NCBI RefSeq assembly: GCF_958298935.1
Contig: NC_084938.1
Coordinates: forward strand, 21,371,501-21,435,500
Direction of reading: 5' to 3'
Origin: Phragmites australis
Taxonomy: Eukaryota; Streptophyta; Magnoliopsida; Poales; Poaceae
Length of the DNA: 64,000 nt
The position numbers were made by a program, and so were the translations under genes. Below the pieces are notes generated by a model, which was not told the origin of the DNA, searched no databases, and saw nothing but the letters and a program-made list of their open reading frames with translations. This document shows positions 22,284 to 33,854 of this stretch, piece after piece. Every line of letters begins with the position of its first letter. The first letter of the stretch is position 1.

Positions 22284-24204
22284 ATGAATTGTCAATATAA
22301 TGAATCATCTCGGTGTTGGGTACAATTTTCTTACACTACATCATTTTTCCTGCACTCAACATGATAATTTACCATACTTATTTGTGTACCCACTTCATAT
22401 TATTCTAGTATAGTCCTTTTCTGGAGATCTGCTGGTGAATTGATTTTTCATTCTTCTAAAGGATATCCGGGGCAATGATGAAAAAGAGGAATTGACGTGG
22501 TAAATTGAAACTTACCCCTTTTGTAAATATTGATGGTTTATTCATTTATAGTGGTTGTACACTGCAACAAATAACGCCAATAAGTATAAAAGGCTACATC
22601 AAATCAGGACAAATCCACACATTAATATTGAGTACCCACAACCGAGGCAAAGCAATCTAGATTATGATGGGAATTGGAGTGAATAAATATCTCTGCGAAT
22701 TTTTTACTATTCATGGCTAATATATGTCAACTCACAAGTGAGAGGAAACTTAAATTTAGAATATATCCTCTACTGAAAATTAGATCAACTGATAATTCTG
22801 ACTGGACAATAAATCCGATTCTTATCACTTTTTCAGTGTTACATGTGCAATTAATCAAAACCAATAATAGCAAACATATCACAGTTGTCGGATAGCTTAA
22901 GGGCCCAACACAGTAAAACCACAGTGGGGCTAGTGCATTTCTTTGATTCTATTGCTTACTTGCAATTTACCTTTCTAGATATGTTATAATATCTTTTGAA
23001 CGGTAGGGTAGACACATTAAAGAAACATAGAACATATTTAGATAAAAATTGATATAGGTTTATCTTGTGAAGTTTTTGAAGCATATTAGTTTTAAGTGTC
23101 CTAATTCATCCCCTCTTTAGACGTCACTATTCCCTTCAATTAGTATCAGAGTCTTATGCTCTTGATAAGTTTAACCGTCTAGAGTTATGACGTCCGGGGT
23201 TGGGATAGATATCGATAGGGCTTCACTTTTTGATAGCACTAACTTCTCCCGTTAGAAAACTCTAATGACTTAACATTTGCAAGCTAAATGTTTAGATGTT
23301 TAGAGGGTCACCAAAGAAGGGATGGAACTACATCTTACAAATAAGGAGAGACAATGTGATGCTATGGTGAATAGTATCCTTTTATCATCTCTATGCACTA
23401 ATGCTTTTAATTGTGTCTATTATCTCACCAATGCACATGATATTTGTGAAGGTGATATGCCCTAGAGGCAATCATATGTATCACGTGTCTATGTTCATGT
23501 ACTTTTGAATAATGTATTATTCCAAAAATGATTATCATTTATATTGATTAGCAAGTATGTGACTTGTTCATGAAACTCTTTGTTTATATCATGATGTTAT
23601 TCTAATTTGATCCCTGGTCACATATCATTGGGATGATTCATAAAACCAGTACATGTATTGATTGATAGTCACGTTTCACGGATCATAGTTATAGAGATAC
23701 CGAATCAATAATGTGGACAATTATGTTAGAGAACATGATATTGGATATACCCAATTTGAGATATTACTGGGATTTTTATTTATGATGTGCTATCAATTGT
23801 TATCTTAGATGGTGTACCTACATGATACTTAAACCTGAGATCGTCATTGATTCCCAGAATATGTAGTGACATACTTTGGAGCTGTCAAATCTTATTTCGT
23901 AACTGGGTAATCATAAAGGTAGTTTTCGGATCTATCATGAAACATGTCGTAGGATGTGAGCGATCAAGATGGAATTTGCCCCTCCTTGATAACGAGAGAG
24001 ATATCTCTAGGCCCCTCGAGGAAGTTGGATTGAGAAAGTGCATGGCCATGCCAATAGGATTAAAGAGTTAATCATGATGAATCCACTACTTGATCGAGTG
24101 AATGGTCGAGCTATCACAAGGATGGCACATATCTCGCCTTGAGCTCGACTGGTATCGTGAGGCAAAGAAATCAATCCATGTGTATATCAAGGTTCGGTCG
24201 ATAT

Positions 24205-25005
24205 TGTAACATCCTGAGTTTGAGCAACTTTATTTAGTTGCAAATTTAGCTCCAAATTAAAACTTTTTAGGGTTTATTAGGCTAACTAAGGTTAAGAAGA
24301 TAAGTATGTGGATGTATATATACATTCATGTACATTAGATGTGCTAAGTTGAATAAGTGTTCCAAATAGCACTTGAATCAATTTCAAAGTAATCTCTGCA
24401 TTAGGTTGGTTCATATGCTTAGGTTTGAGATTCTTATGGTTCTTTGTGCGGTGGTTTGAAATTGAATGTCTCTCAATTTCAAAACCTACTCTTAGATTCT
24501 GTTCAGCTCAAATCCAATTCGAATTCAAATTCTTGGATTCAAATCATCTTCAAAAGTCTCGAGATCCAAGATCAGATATTCTAAATAAAGTTGATCTAAA
24601 TTCAAAGTCAAATACAAATTCAAATACCACAATTTGAATTTAAACTTAATTCTTATCCCAATTATTTTGTTTTCCTCTTCTCGGGCCGAATTCTCCTTCT
24701 TTTCACTTTCCTGGCCCACCGAGCCAGCCCGTTCCTTCTCCCTTTTCTCCCTCTTCTCCCGTGTTGCCGGCCCATCTCGCCCACGTGCGCGCCAGCGCTC
24801 GGCCCATGTCATCGTGTTGTTGGCCCAGCTGCGCGCTCACGCATGCACCAGCGCTCGCCTGCGCCCCGCCCTCACTGCGCCGTCCACGCATCGCCCATCT
24901 GCCCACGCGCCTTCCTCCCTCTCCTTCCTTCTTTCCTTCCAGCGACCTTCACCGACCGTCGTTTCTCTGGGAAATATCCCGCGCGCACTCCCGACCAGCC
25001 TCCGC

Positions 25006-25045
<40 letters not shown>

Positions 25046-28000
25046 TACGCACTCCCTCTCTCCTCACATGCCTTGCACGCGCGACTTCCACACCCACGCC
25101 CATGCTTGGCCAGCGCAGGTAGCCCATACCCCAAAGAAAAAGGTGGGCGCCTGCCGCCACCTCACCGTCGACATCTCCGTGACGCCAGCACGCGCACTAC
25201 CTCCCCGTGCTCCCTCACATGTCTATAAATAGCACATCCAGTCCTTCTCTCGCCCTTCTTTCCCATTTTGCCTCACCACTGTGCTCGCACCGTCGCCATT
25301 GCCGCCGCCGCGACCTCACCGTCATCGATCCATCGACTACGTGTTGCCGAGGAGATTCAGGACCTTGCCACCGCCTCTGTGCCGCTGCCCGTTCACCAGA
25401 AGCCCGATGGGAGCCCATCCGCGCCAATAGCTAAGCAGCGCCGCCGCCACCTCTTCGATGAATCGCCGACCGCCGTCCCGCTTCTCATCGTTCTTGAGCA
25501 CGGTGAGCACCCCAAGCCCCTAGCACTCCCTCCTAGATAGCGTGTAGGCGTCCCCGTGCTCTCTCTTAGCTAGATGCCGCGTGCCGCCGTGAGCCATGCT
25601 CTCCGTCGCCGTGTAGCTGTCGTCGCCGACATGTCCTTGCCCTATGTTATCGCCGGCCATTACGCCGTGTCGCCAAGGGGTCCAATGGACCCTTTTTCTT
25701 GCAGGTTGGCACCTCCCAGTACAGGGGAGGTGTTGCCCAGTTCTGGCCGCACCGTTGCCCCTCTTCGGCCACTGTCTAGTAGCGCTCTCGCCGCCAACCA
25801 GCGTCGATGTGCTCCCCACCGCATCCGCCGTACCGCATACAAGCCCAACGTCGACTTCCCGTTATGAAACCACGTCAGAATCCCAACACCAGCGAGCTTC
25901 CCAGTGTGCGCCACTGTGAATTCCTCTCCGCTGGCCGTTCCTTCACCTCCCCTCCACCGCTCGCACTGCGCCGACGCGCCCGCGCGCTTGCTCAGATCGG
26001 CCAACGGGCCGTAGCTCAGCCTGGCCGAGTCGGCCTAGACGGCCCAACCGCTAACAGGCTGTGCCCCATGGGTCGGCCCAGCTTCCTTAGCCCAGTAACC
26101 ACCAACCCAAGACCCGAGTGGGCTAGCACTATGCAGCCCAACACTGTGTATACTAAGCCCGGCCCAGACCCATTTAGGCTCGAATCTGGCCCATCCAGGC
26201 CTAGATCCGGCCCATCTAAGCCCATTTGGTCAAACCCATACTGTTCATATGGGTCCCACTGGTCACTGTTCATGTGAGGCCAGGTTACTGTTCAGTGGGC
26301 CCCACCCGTGGGCCCCACCTATGAACAGTGCCATTTCAATTTCCCGATTTAAATTCTGATTGAATCTTCCGGGAGCCATAACTTCTCCGTTATGGCTCCG
26401 ATTTCGGTGATTTTTTGTCTAAATTCATCTAAAATCGAGATCTACTTATCTTTCACGTCATGGTATCCATTAGGGCTCATTTTGATTTCCATTTGGTGTT
26501 AATTGATTCTTCTTTAGTATCGCCATTATTGATCGTAGTCGCGATTTCAGGGCAACCAGAGTTAGGAGGATCCTGATCACAATCAAGACTTTGAAGAAAT
26601 TTTGGAGAAGACAAGTCCTATCTCCTTGATCATATTGAACCTATGTTTTCAAATAATATACATGATCAACTAAAACCACACTTATTATCGCATGTGCTAT
26701 GTATTACGCTTTTACGAAACTACTTGTAATAGTTACACCAATCAAACACATGTCGTGTCTTGAATATTATCATCTATAATATATATCACCCTAGGATTAC
26801 TTGTCATTATCTATATTAATGTCGGACGACGCCATGATATCTAGCATGCTTAGGATTGAATACATCTCCTCGAAGATGTTGCTTTTAAAATACTTCTTCT
26901 CAGAGATAAGATTTACTGTTATCAATAATAACTCATATACTATGAATCCTTGATGGTTGTGAAATCCTTGATGTCATGTGGGGTATGGATGGTGATGTGT
27001 AAAAATAGGTGAAAACTGTTTTGGTGCAGGCAGGTAGAGTGGTCCTCCATGTAGGATGCGCTTAAGGACGGAGTCTTGCGCCGTCATGCTTAGCCACCCC
27101 TGTGTAACTATACGTCCTGTATGGGCAGGACTTGACTTTTCTTTCATTGGACTGAGTTGGGCATCATACCAGGAGGCTGAGAGCAACGAGTAGCCAAGGG
27201 TCCATCTGTCCTGCTGTTTGAAGGTTTTAGGGACCGTCTTAGGCTTAAAAAGGGATGCTGCCCTTCGGAACATGCAGCTCTCGGACTTGGCGGGTCTCGT
27301 GGAAAAGCCCGGCAGGAAAGGTATTTGGAGAGTCTCGGTATGATTCGCTCCTCGGCTAGCTACGGATGGAGGCTGAGCATATTGTATGGGTAAACCTGTA
27401 CAACCTCTGCATAGTATAAATCTATTTGAATAGCCGTGTTCACGGTCATGGACGTGAGAAGGCATGGTCACGCTTGAATAGACTCCAGGTGCGTGAGTCT
27501 TGATGAGTGAGTATGTGGACTAGATGTCAGTGTGATGAGGTTCCTGACTCACTCCGTCAGAAGCTGTGTGGTACTAGAGGTACACTAGATGTGATAAAAG
27601 GGACTGCGGAGTGAGGTATAGCCACTCCCCGGACCAAGAAACCCCAGATACAACTCGCTACGAATTTTTGTACTACTTAAAATGTTTTGAAGTCGATCAT
27701 AGTTGATACAATTGGTAATATGCATAAACTGTTTTACGCTTAAATCTGAACCATAAAACTTATCCTTGAATAAACTCTCTATGCATCTATCAACACCTTG
27801 AAATAGTATAGGACTTGCTGAGTACCTTTCGTACTCACTCTTGCTATCATTCAGATGAAGATCCCGATGCCGACTTCGCTAGAGGTGAAGCCGGGGATGA
27901 AGAATAGTCTCTGAAGTCGCATTCGCACCCTCGCTGCTTGTGGCTTGGGCTTTTGCTTCCATGGTGTGTTTTGATGGCCGCTAGACCAGGCTTGTAATAT

Positions 28001-28154
28001 TCGATGTGGTTTGTAAGTCTTTTGTACCCAAAACGTTACTATCTATATACTAAGTTTGACTGTGATACCACAACTGTTATACTGTGCGTATCAGCTACGT
28101 AATCCAGGGACTGATGCAGGTGGCACAGGAGATCCCAGTAACAAGGGTCCTACA
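24205..28154 (+). mobile_element. 3950-bp TG...CA element with exact 5-bp target duplication, probable long solo LTR
   Basis: The segment starts TGTAACATCC and ends GGGTCCTACA, and is flanked by GATAT on both sides (24200-24204 and 28155-28159). No gag, pol or internal LTR pair was found. The simplest reading is therefore a solo LTR of a gypsy element with very long LTRs, as in RIRE3-like families. A non-autonomous large element cannot be excluded. A TATA box (TCTATAAATAGC, about 25222-25233) follows a CT microsatellite and a GC-rich region, which suggests the LTR promoter points to the + strand. The open frames of 24.6-26.3 kb are due to GC-rich LTR sequence and have no recognised domain. 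Confidence 0.75.
25010..25045. repeat. CT dinucleotide microsatellite
   Basis: About 18 near-perfect CT units inside the long LTR, roughly 180 bp before its TATA box. CT tracts are common near plant core promoters. Confidence 0.9.
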
Positions 28155-30500
28155 GATATGATCTTTGTGTATACTCGGGTGTCAACATGTCCAGCTAGGG
28201 ACCGCTATTGATTTCAGTTTGGAAAGAGTTTTCGAGTTGTAGCCATTTGTACATGAACCTAACGGGTCATAAACTTAATAGGTTGGAACAAAACATGCGA
28301 ATTAGATTCGTATATGGGTTTGATTGGATTGTGATGACTCGGAATTGGTTGACAACGCGATAGATCTGCTCAGTGGCTGGTCGAGGAGCACAACCACCTG
28401 CTCGAAACTAGTTGAGAAGAACAGCCACCTGCTCGAAGTTGGTCGAGGTGCATGACCACCTGCGCAGGGCTGGTTGCGGACCTGATCGAGAAGCTGTTCG
28501 AGGAGTTTGACACGCATGATATTGGATCGGTCTACTCTAACCATTCTTCTGTTGCACTACGTGTCAAGTAGTAATGATCTATGATCTCTGACTTGCATGG
28601 CTTACTGGGTGAATACGACAGATTTTTTTTGTTTTAGGCTAGCGTAGCCTACCTGTTCCCCAATAAATTGGACTAATCTTATTGAAATACATGAAGACAC
28701 AAAAGATATGCGCAAAGAAAAATATCATGTGCTAGTCTCTAAGTTCAATAGTATAAAGCAATTTGCAAATAAAAATACTAATGATATGTACTCATATTTA
28801 AATATTCTTGTCAATGAGATAAATGGGTTAGATTTGACACAAATCGGAGACGATCAAGTGGTGCGAATGATACTTCAAATTCTTCTTACAAAGTACAAGT
28901 TGATAGTCTCCATCATTTATGATAAGAATGACATCAAGAAGATGACTCCAAGCTAAGTAATCGGCAAGATCACCACCTATAAGATGATAATAAATATAGG
29001 AGTAAAAGCTTCTTCCTCATCCGACATCAAGAACCTTACTTTCACAAGCAAACAAGCACCATGCTCACATATGAAGGCAAAGATGAGGAGTCAAGAGTAA
29101 TAGTCAAGCTCTAGCAAAGATGATGGTAATAAAGATGAAGAGAGAAATGAATAAGATGAGTAAAACACCTCATGTAATGAAGAGATTGATTCTAAAGTCG
29201 TCAAGCTCATCTCACAAATAGAGAAGAACATCAAGAGGATTAATACTAAGATTGATTAACGAATCTCCATAAAAGACTTAGTCAACATAATTGATCATAC
29301 CACGAAGAAAAATAAGATCAAGAAAAAGAGGGAGACAAGAGAGATTAACATATTTAGCAAGTATATGATTTTGGTGATTAATGATAATATAGTCAATGAG
29401 ATTAACATGTTTTTCAAGTATATACTTTAGTAGGTCTTATGCATGTAACAAAAGAGAAGTCATCGAAGACAGAAAAAAAAAGAAATGAATTGGACTTATT
29501 TCACTATTTTTATGTGATCAAATGGACTTGTTCATGGCTCGGTTGGCATCATATGCATGTCGGATGTTCTAGCGTTCATATGAGGACATCACGCCGGACC
29601 TTCTGGCATTCACAATGAGTCTGAGTGGGTTTTCAACAGCTAGTTTATGGATGATATACACACCGGATGGTCCGGTAAGTACAATCTGTTTACACCGAAT
29701 TATCCGACGTTTACAAAAAATTTGAGCTGTTGAAGCAACAACTGGTTCATAGGGTTGAGACTAAATACCCCTCACTCGGTCATTTGAAGGTGCTAGAGTT
29801 CAGAGAAACTCACATACACTTGAGAAGATATTCAAACCACCAAAGTTCTTATAGTGATCATCCAATACAATTAAATATACAATTATAGAGTGATTAGTGC
29901 TAATAATCTTAAAGAGTTATTGCTAGGTGTTACTGCGTAGAGATTGGATCAAGAAGTGATCCTAGAGTGTACCAAGTGGTACACCAGCACATTAGAGTTT
30001 TGGTGACTCGCTGACACTTTGGGTCTTGCTGGCTTAAGATTGTTAACCCTCCGACTCAGTGTGGAGCGGTGATAAGACTCTTGTACGGGGACACAGAGAC
30101 TTTCGCTTTAGTGGCTCAAGCTTTGAAGTAAGAACGATTTTAAGTGACCAGAAAATAGGCTTGTGGTGAGGTTTTATCTTAGTGACTTGGTGACTCGAGA
30201 GTCGTGACTAGGTACCGTCCGGAGCATATTCTTGGTGGAGCCCCAACGTGAATTAGAGATGATGTTTATGTTATCAATACAAAATCTCTTGTGTCGAATT
30301 TGCTTTTTTAACTTATTTACGTTTTCGTATTTACTTATTTATAATTTATCTTTTTAGATATGTTGTAATATTTTTTGAACGGTACAGTAGACATACTAGA
30401 TAAAACTGAAACACATTTAGATAAAAATTAATATAAACTTATCTTATAAAGTTTTTAAAACCTATTAATTTTAAATACCTAATATTAACGAACCTATATT

Positions 30501-32916
30501 AAATTCTAAAACAATAGATCTTTAATCACAGGTTACGATTACTCGTCATTATGTCTCTTTGTCTGTTTTCAGGTAGTGGGAGCGCGATGCAGCGTCGACG
30601 ATCGGGCTGACGCTGTGTTACCGAGGCCGAGCAAATCGGAGCTGGCGCTGAGCCTGGTGCCCGTGCGGTCGTCGTTGAAACGTGGAGAAGCGACTTCACC
30701 TCGGAGTGGGTTCTGACATCGCTTTGTCAGTCGCCATTGCACCGGCTGGCCGTCTCCGAGTGAAATTTCTGTAGACTACTAGCTAGCGTAGTTTGGCCGG
30801 TTTTAATGGGCATAGTCTTCTTCAGAAAAGCTAGTGCTCTTCAGATGAATATGTCCATTTTTTAGATCCAAATTTTACCCTGGAATCCTAAACCGTTTGG
30901 TTTTGCCCCTCAAAATTGTGAAACCAGATGCCAAAACCCTGCAATTTTGTTCGGTGTTGCACACGTATGTCTTTCTCTATTTTCTTCCTTGATGAATGAA
31001 TTTCACCGCTAATCTTCCGGTCCGCACACCGTGAAGCCAAACCACTCTTTGCCCCCTCTTCATTAGCTGATACTGGGCCCCACATGTCAGGTGCATCTTT
31101 CCCACCTCTTCTTCTTGTCACGCTGAGTTAGTCACTGCACCGCCGCGCTGGTTAGGGTTCAAGATTTCGAGGCTAGGGTTAGGGTTTAGGTGGTTAAGGG
31201 AGTGCTCCGTGGGCGGTGAAGGACAAAGTTGAGGAGGGGCGTCACAATGATGACCCCAACGAAGCTAGGTTAGCATGCAGGTGGGAGGCGGGAGCGGAAC
31301 CGGTGGCAAGGAGTCGCTAGAGACATAGGAGGAGAGCGGGGTGGGTGAGGCGTCTTGTTGGAGACAGACTAAGGAGAGAAGGAGGCTGATATAGGAGAAG
31401 AAGATGTGCACGACGTTGGTGGAGGTAGGGATGTGGTCGCCCCCGCTGGGGACTGCGACGGCGACGGCAAGGTGACAGAGAAGTAACCTGTGATAATTAA
31501 GAAGTGTGCAAGTATCTAAAAATAAAAGTATAAAATATTTGTACATTTCAAGGACAATTTTTTATACCTGTCGCTCGTTAGAAGACATATGTGCAATTTT
31601 TTTAAAATGAATACAAATATAAAAAATCCTGTAAGGAATAATCGAGTTATTGGGCTTCATGTTTCCACATATTCATGCGATTTTTCAAAACGGATATAAA
31701 TATAAAAAATCCTGTAAGGACTAATCGAGTTATTGGGCTTGATGTTTCCACATATTTGGGCCTGGCCTCAAGCAATCCTGGAACTGCAGTCTCGTGGAGC
31801 TGCTGCCGCGGAGGCTACCCGGCGACGACGTGACTCTAGTGGAGTTCGGCGTGCGGTGCGGCTGGAGGAAGGCGATAACGACCACTGCGATGGCGACGAT
31901 CGCATGGACCGGGGTCGTAAGGTGTAGGCCTTAGCTTTAAAAATTTCTAAAGCTGAGTATTATTAGAAATTTGTGAAACTGAAGCTCTAAACATATCGAT
32001 AGTACGTAGATGAACTATCTTATTTTATTTTAGACTAAAAACAATAATTTAAACCATTTTATTATAACCTATAACCTTAAAATCTGACGTGGAGTTAAAA
32101 ATTGGAACTCTACCAAATGAGATCCTAATTTTGCCAAATGTCAGACTTCTCGTCCTCCAAAATTTCCCAAAAATACACCAAACACTACAAAAACTTCGAG
32201 ATTTACCAAATATGTTTTTGCAAAAGGCCAAGATCTATTGTTCTTGTATAGAAAATTTTCTCAACCGATGATAATTTTAGTCTAACTTGGACATTTTCTG
32301 AGGGTGAAAATAAATTAGTAACAAAAATCATCGACCAATAATTACTAACAAAAGATTTTTAAATAAGATAATAAACGTTGGCCATAAGATACTCGGAAAA
32401 TCTAGAGATCTTATAGTGAAAATATTATGCAATCACATGCAAAGGGGAAACGGAAAGACCTTATGCACCAAATGTTTACATCATTCAGCTGCAAATTGGA
32501 AGCCCTACATACACAAATACATCTAAATTCAGCATGCAAAATACCCTGATGAAAGAGCGGCGATGGTGCATCTTACTGTCAGATCAGATGAGCTCACGTC
32601 TGGAGAGAATGTTGTGGTGGCGGCGGCGGATCGTCGGAAGCCACCAATGAAATGGTGCGTTTGGAAGTGGCTGGTAGAGAAGCAGGGCCTCGTCGCAGCC
32701 GGTGGAACAAGTCGATGTCGAATAGCAAAAATTCCAGCGCCACAACGACGGCGCAAACAAAGCGATGGGTTGACTCACTCGCCTTGACCCTAGGGGTTTT
32801 TTTTGATCCAGTCCAGCAGCCCTTACCTATTTTGCGGGCTGGACCTCAGTTCCATTGGACACTGTTTTATGGAGCGGGTTGATGATCCCATGTGTCAATC
32901 CAGCCCACGCCTACCC
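30501..32916. other. Intergenic DNA with possible gene scraps
   Basis: A GC-rich patch at 30570-30770 follows a splice-like TTTTCAG and stays open for about 48 codons, but no family was recognised. A GC-rich patch at 31140-31480 and another at 32530-32780 have antisense frames with no known domain. TCCTGTAAGGAATAATCGAG near 31627 recurs at 31710 as an 83-bp tandem duplication (about 31590-31755). Nothing here can be called a gene. Confidence 0.4.
31590..31755. repeat. Tandem duplication of about 83 bp
   Basis: The block ATAAAAAATCCTGTAAGGA, then TAATCGAGTTATTGGGCTT, then ATGTTTCCACATATT occurs twice, offset by 83 bases, with few differences. Confidence 0.75.
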
Positions 32917-32925
32917 TTACCAAGG

Positions 32926-33056
32926 AGTTTTTTTTATATATATTTTCGATTAAAAATTTAAATAAATAGATTTCTTGTGGAAAAATTTACAAAACTAGGC
33001 ACCTGCAGCCCTCTGGGAGAGCTGCAGCCCTCTAAGAGGGCGGTTAGGCCTACTTA
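32926..33056. repeat. Left terminal inverted repeat of the MULE
   Basis: An AT-rich outer part (AGTTTTTTTTATATATATTT) is followed by AAATAAATAGATTTCTTGTG, then by the first GC palindromes. Compared with the right end it has an extra 19-bp duplication around CTGCAGCCCTCT. Confidence 0.88.
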
Positions 33057-33190
33057 TCGCCCTTTGGAAGGACGGGTGGCCTAACCGCCCCTTCAGAGGG
33101 CGGCTACAGCGTGCCCGCCCGAACCGAGACCTTACTGCCCCCTGAGAGGGCGGTTATGGCTCCTTGCCGCCCTCTGAGGGGCGGTAAGGT
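33010..33190. repeat. Left subterminal palindrome array of the MULE
   Basis: About five copies of an 18-20 bp near-palindrome of the form CCGCCCTCTNAGAGGGCGG occur (33028, 33057, 33087, 33136 and 33168 regions). They are separated by short spacers such as TTAGGCCT and TATGGCTCCTTG. A matching array is found at the right end (39144-39260). Subterminal repeats are the usual transposase-binding sites in many DNA transposons; that role here is inferred. Confidence 0.75.
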
Positions 33191-33854
33191 GGCTGCTCGC
33201 CCGCCTCCCCTCTTCCCCCCTCCTCTGTAAAAAGGCCAAAAATGAGGTGAAATCCTCATTTTAATCCGAAAAAAGAGAAAGCTCTGAAGAGGGAGGAGAG
33301 AAAGAGAGCGCGGCGAAGTCTTGCTGCATTTGATCTGCGGATTTAAAGATCACTTTCCGGTAAGTTCTTCTATACTTTTATTGTTGTTAATGAGTACAGT
33401 AGCACTATATGACATAGGTTTTAGACATGTATGACATAGGGTTTAGAAAATGCTGCATTTAGTAGAAAATTGTCAATTTTACTTACAACATGGTAGGATG
33501 GCAAGGAAATACATAATATTATTTGTAATATGTTAGTTTTGAATATGTAGATTGTATAGAGTAACAATTGTTGGGTAGTATTGTGTGATATAGGAATTAG
33601 CACTGTATGATAATAGTATGACCTAGGATGTAGCGTTTAGAAAATGGTAGTATACTGTGAATATTAATTCCGACTTGGTAGGATAGGTATTAAATGTAGA
33701 TTGTATAGAGTAATATTTATAGGTAAGTTTGGGTAGGGGTATTATTGAAAAACCTATTGTTAGGTATGAATTGGTGTCGGTAAATTTTGTATCTCCGATA
33801 CTGAGAAATATAGTTCGTCGGTCTTAACATTGGTTATATTTGCGGATGTTTCCA

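Larger units (their letters stand above)
23447..28665 (+). mobile_element. Solo LTR of a copia-type element, itself interrupted
   Basis: The LTR begins TGAAGGTGATATGCCCTAGA, close to the TGTTGG..ATATGCCCTAGAGG start of grass Angela/BARE-type LTRs. It ends CCCCAATA. The flanking 5-mers are ATTTG (23442-23446) and AATTG (28666-28670), a target duplication with one mismatch. With the inner insertion (24205-28154 plus 5 bp) removed, about 1264 bp remains. The same LTR family occurs in reverse orientation at 56231-57831. The matching parts are 23447-24200 and 28160-28665. Relative to that copy, this one lacks the TATA-containing part and some minisatellite units. Confidence 0.85.
23187..29300 (+). 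pseudogene. Copia gag (UBN2-like) pseudogene in two pieces
   Basis: The first piece (23187-23446) starts MTSGVGIDIDRASLFDSTNF, followed by stops, and ends NAHDI at the insertion point. The second piece resumes at 28671 with TNLIEIHEDTKDMRKEKYHV. The join fits the family pattern NAHDIW..LIEIHEGT, which shows the LTR insertion cut the gag frame at this codon. Downstream, 29040-29300 is the acidic and lysine-rich end of gag with frameshifts. The gene is not functional. Confidence 0.75.
22950..30500 (+). mobile_element. Degraded Ty1/copia retrotransposon split by nested insertions
   Basis: A diverged direct repeat (about 22963-23090 and 30340-30480, sharing AGATATGTTRTAATAT and GAACGGTA) marks the remaining 5' LTR end and the 3' LTR. 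The primer-binding-like TAGTATCAGAGTC at 23141 resembles the TGGTATCAGAGC site for initiator Met tRNA. Gag (UBN2 type) is in two pieces, 23187-23446 and 28671-29300. The second has KYHVLVSKFNSIKQ and MYSYLNILVNEINGL. No integrase or reverse transcriptase follows gag; the 3' LTR begins near 29345, so the pol region is deleted. The order and gag type fit the SIRE/Maximus-like copia group of grasses. The nest at 23447-28665 interrupts gag. Confidence 0.8.

Noticed and set aside
24634..26277. Several overlapping open frames of 90-160 codons on both strands
   Set aside because: They are in the GC-rich part of the long LTR-like element, are low-complexity in composition (Pro, Ser, Arg, Ala), and match no family.
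32529..32787. Short GC-rich frames on both strands left of the MULE
   Set aside because: No domain or splice context was found. The region may be the former COG3 upstream DNA, but no gene can be supported.
33010..33190. Regularly spaced palindromes that look a little like a CRISPR array
   Set aside because: The units are diverged, spacing is irregular, the setting is a plant transposon end, and there are no cas genes.
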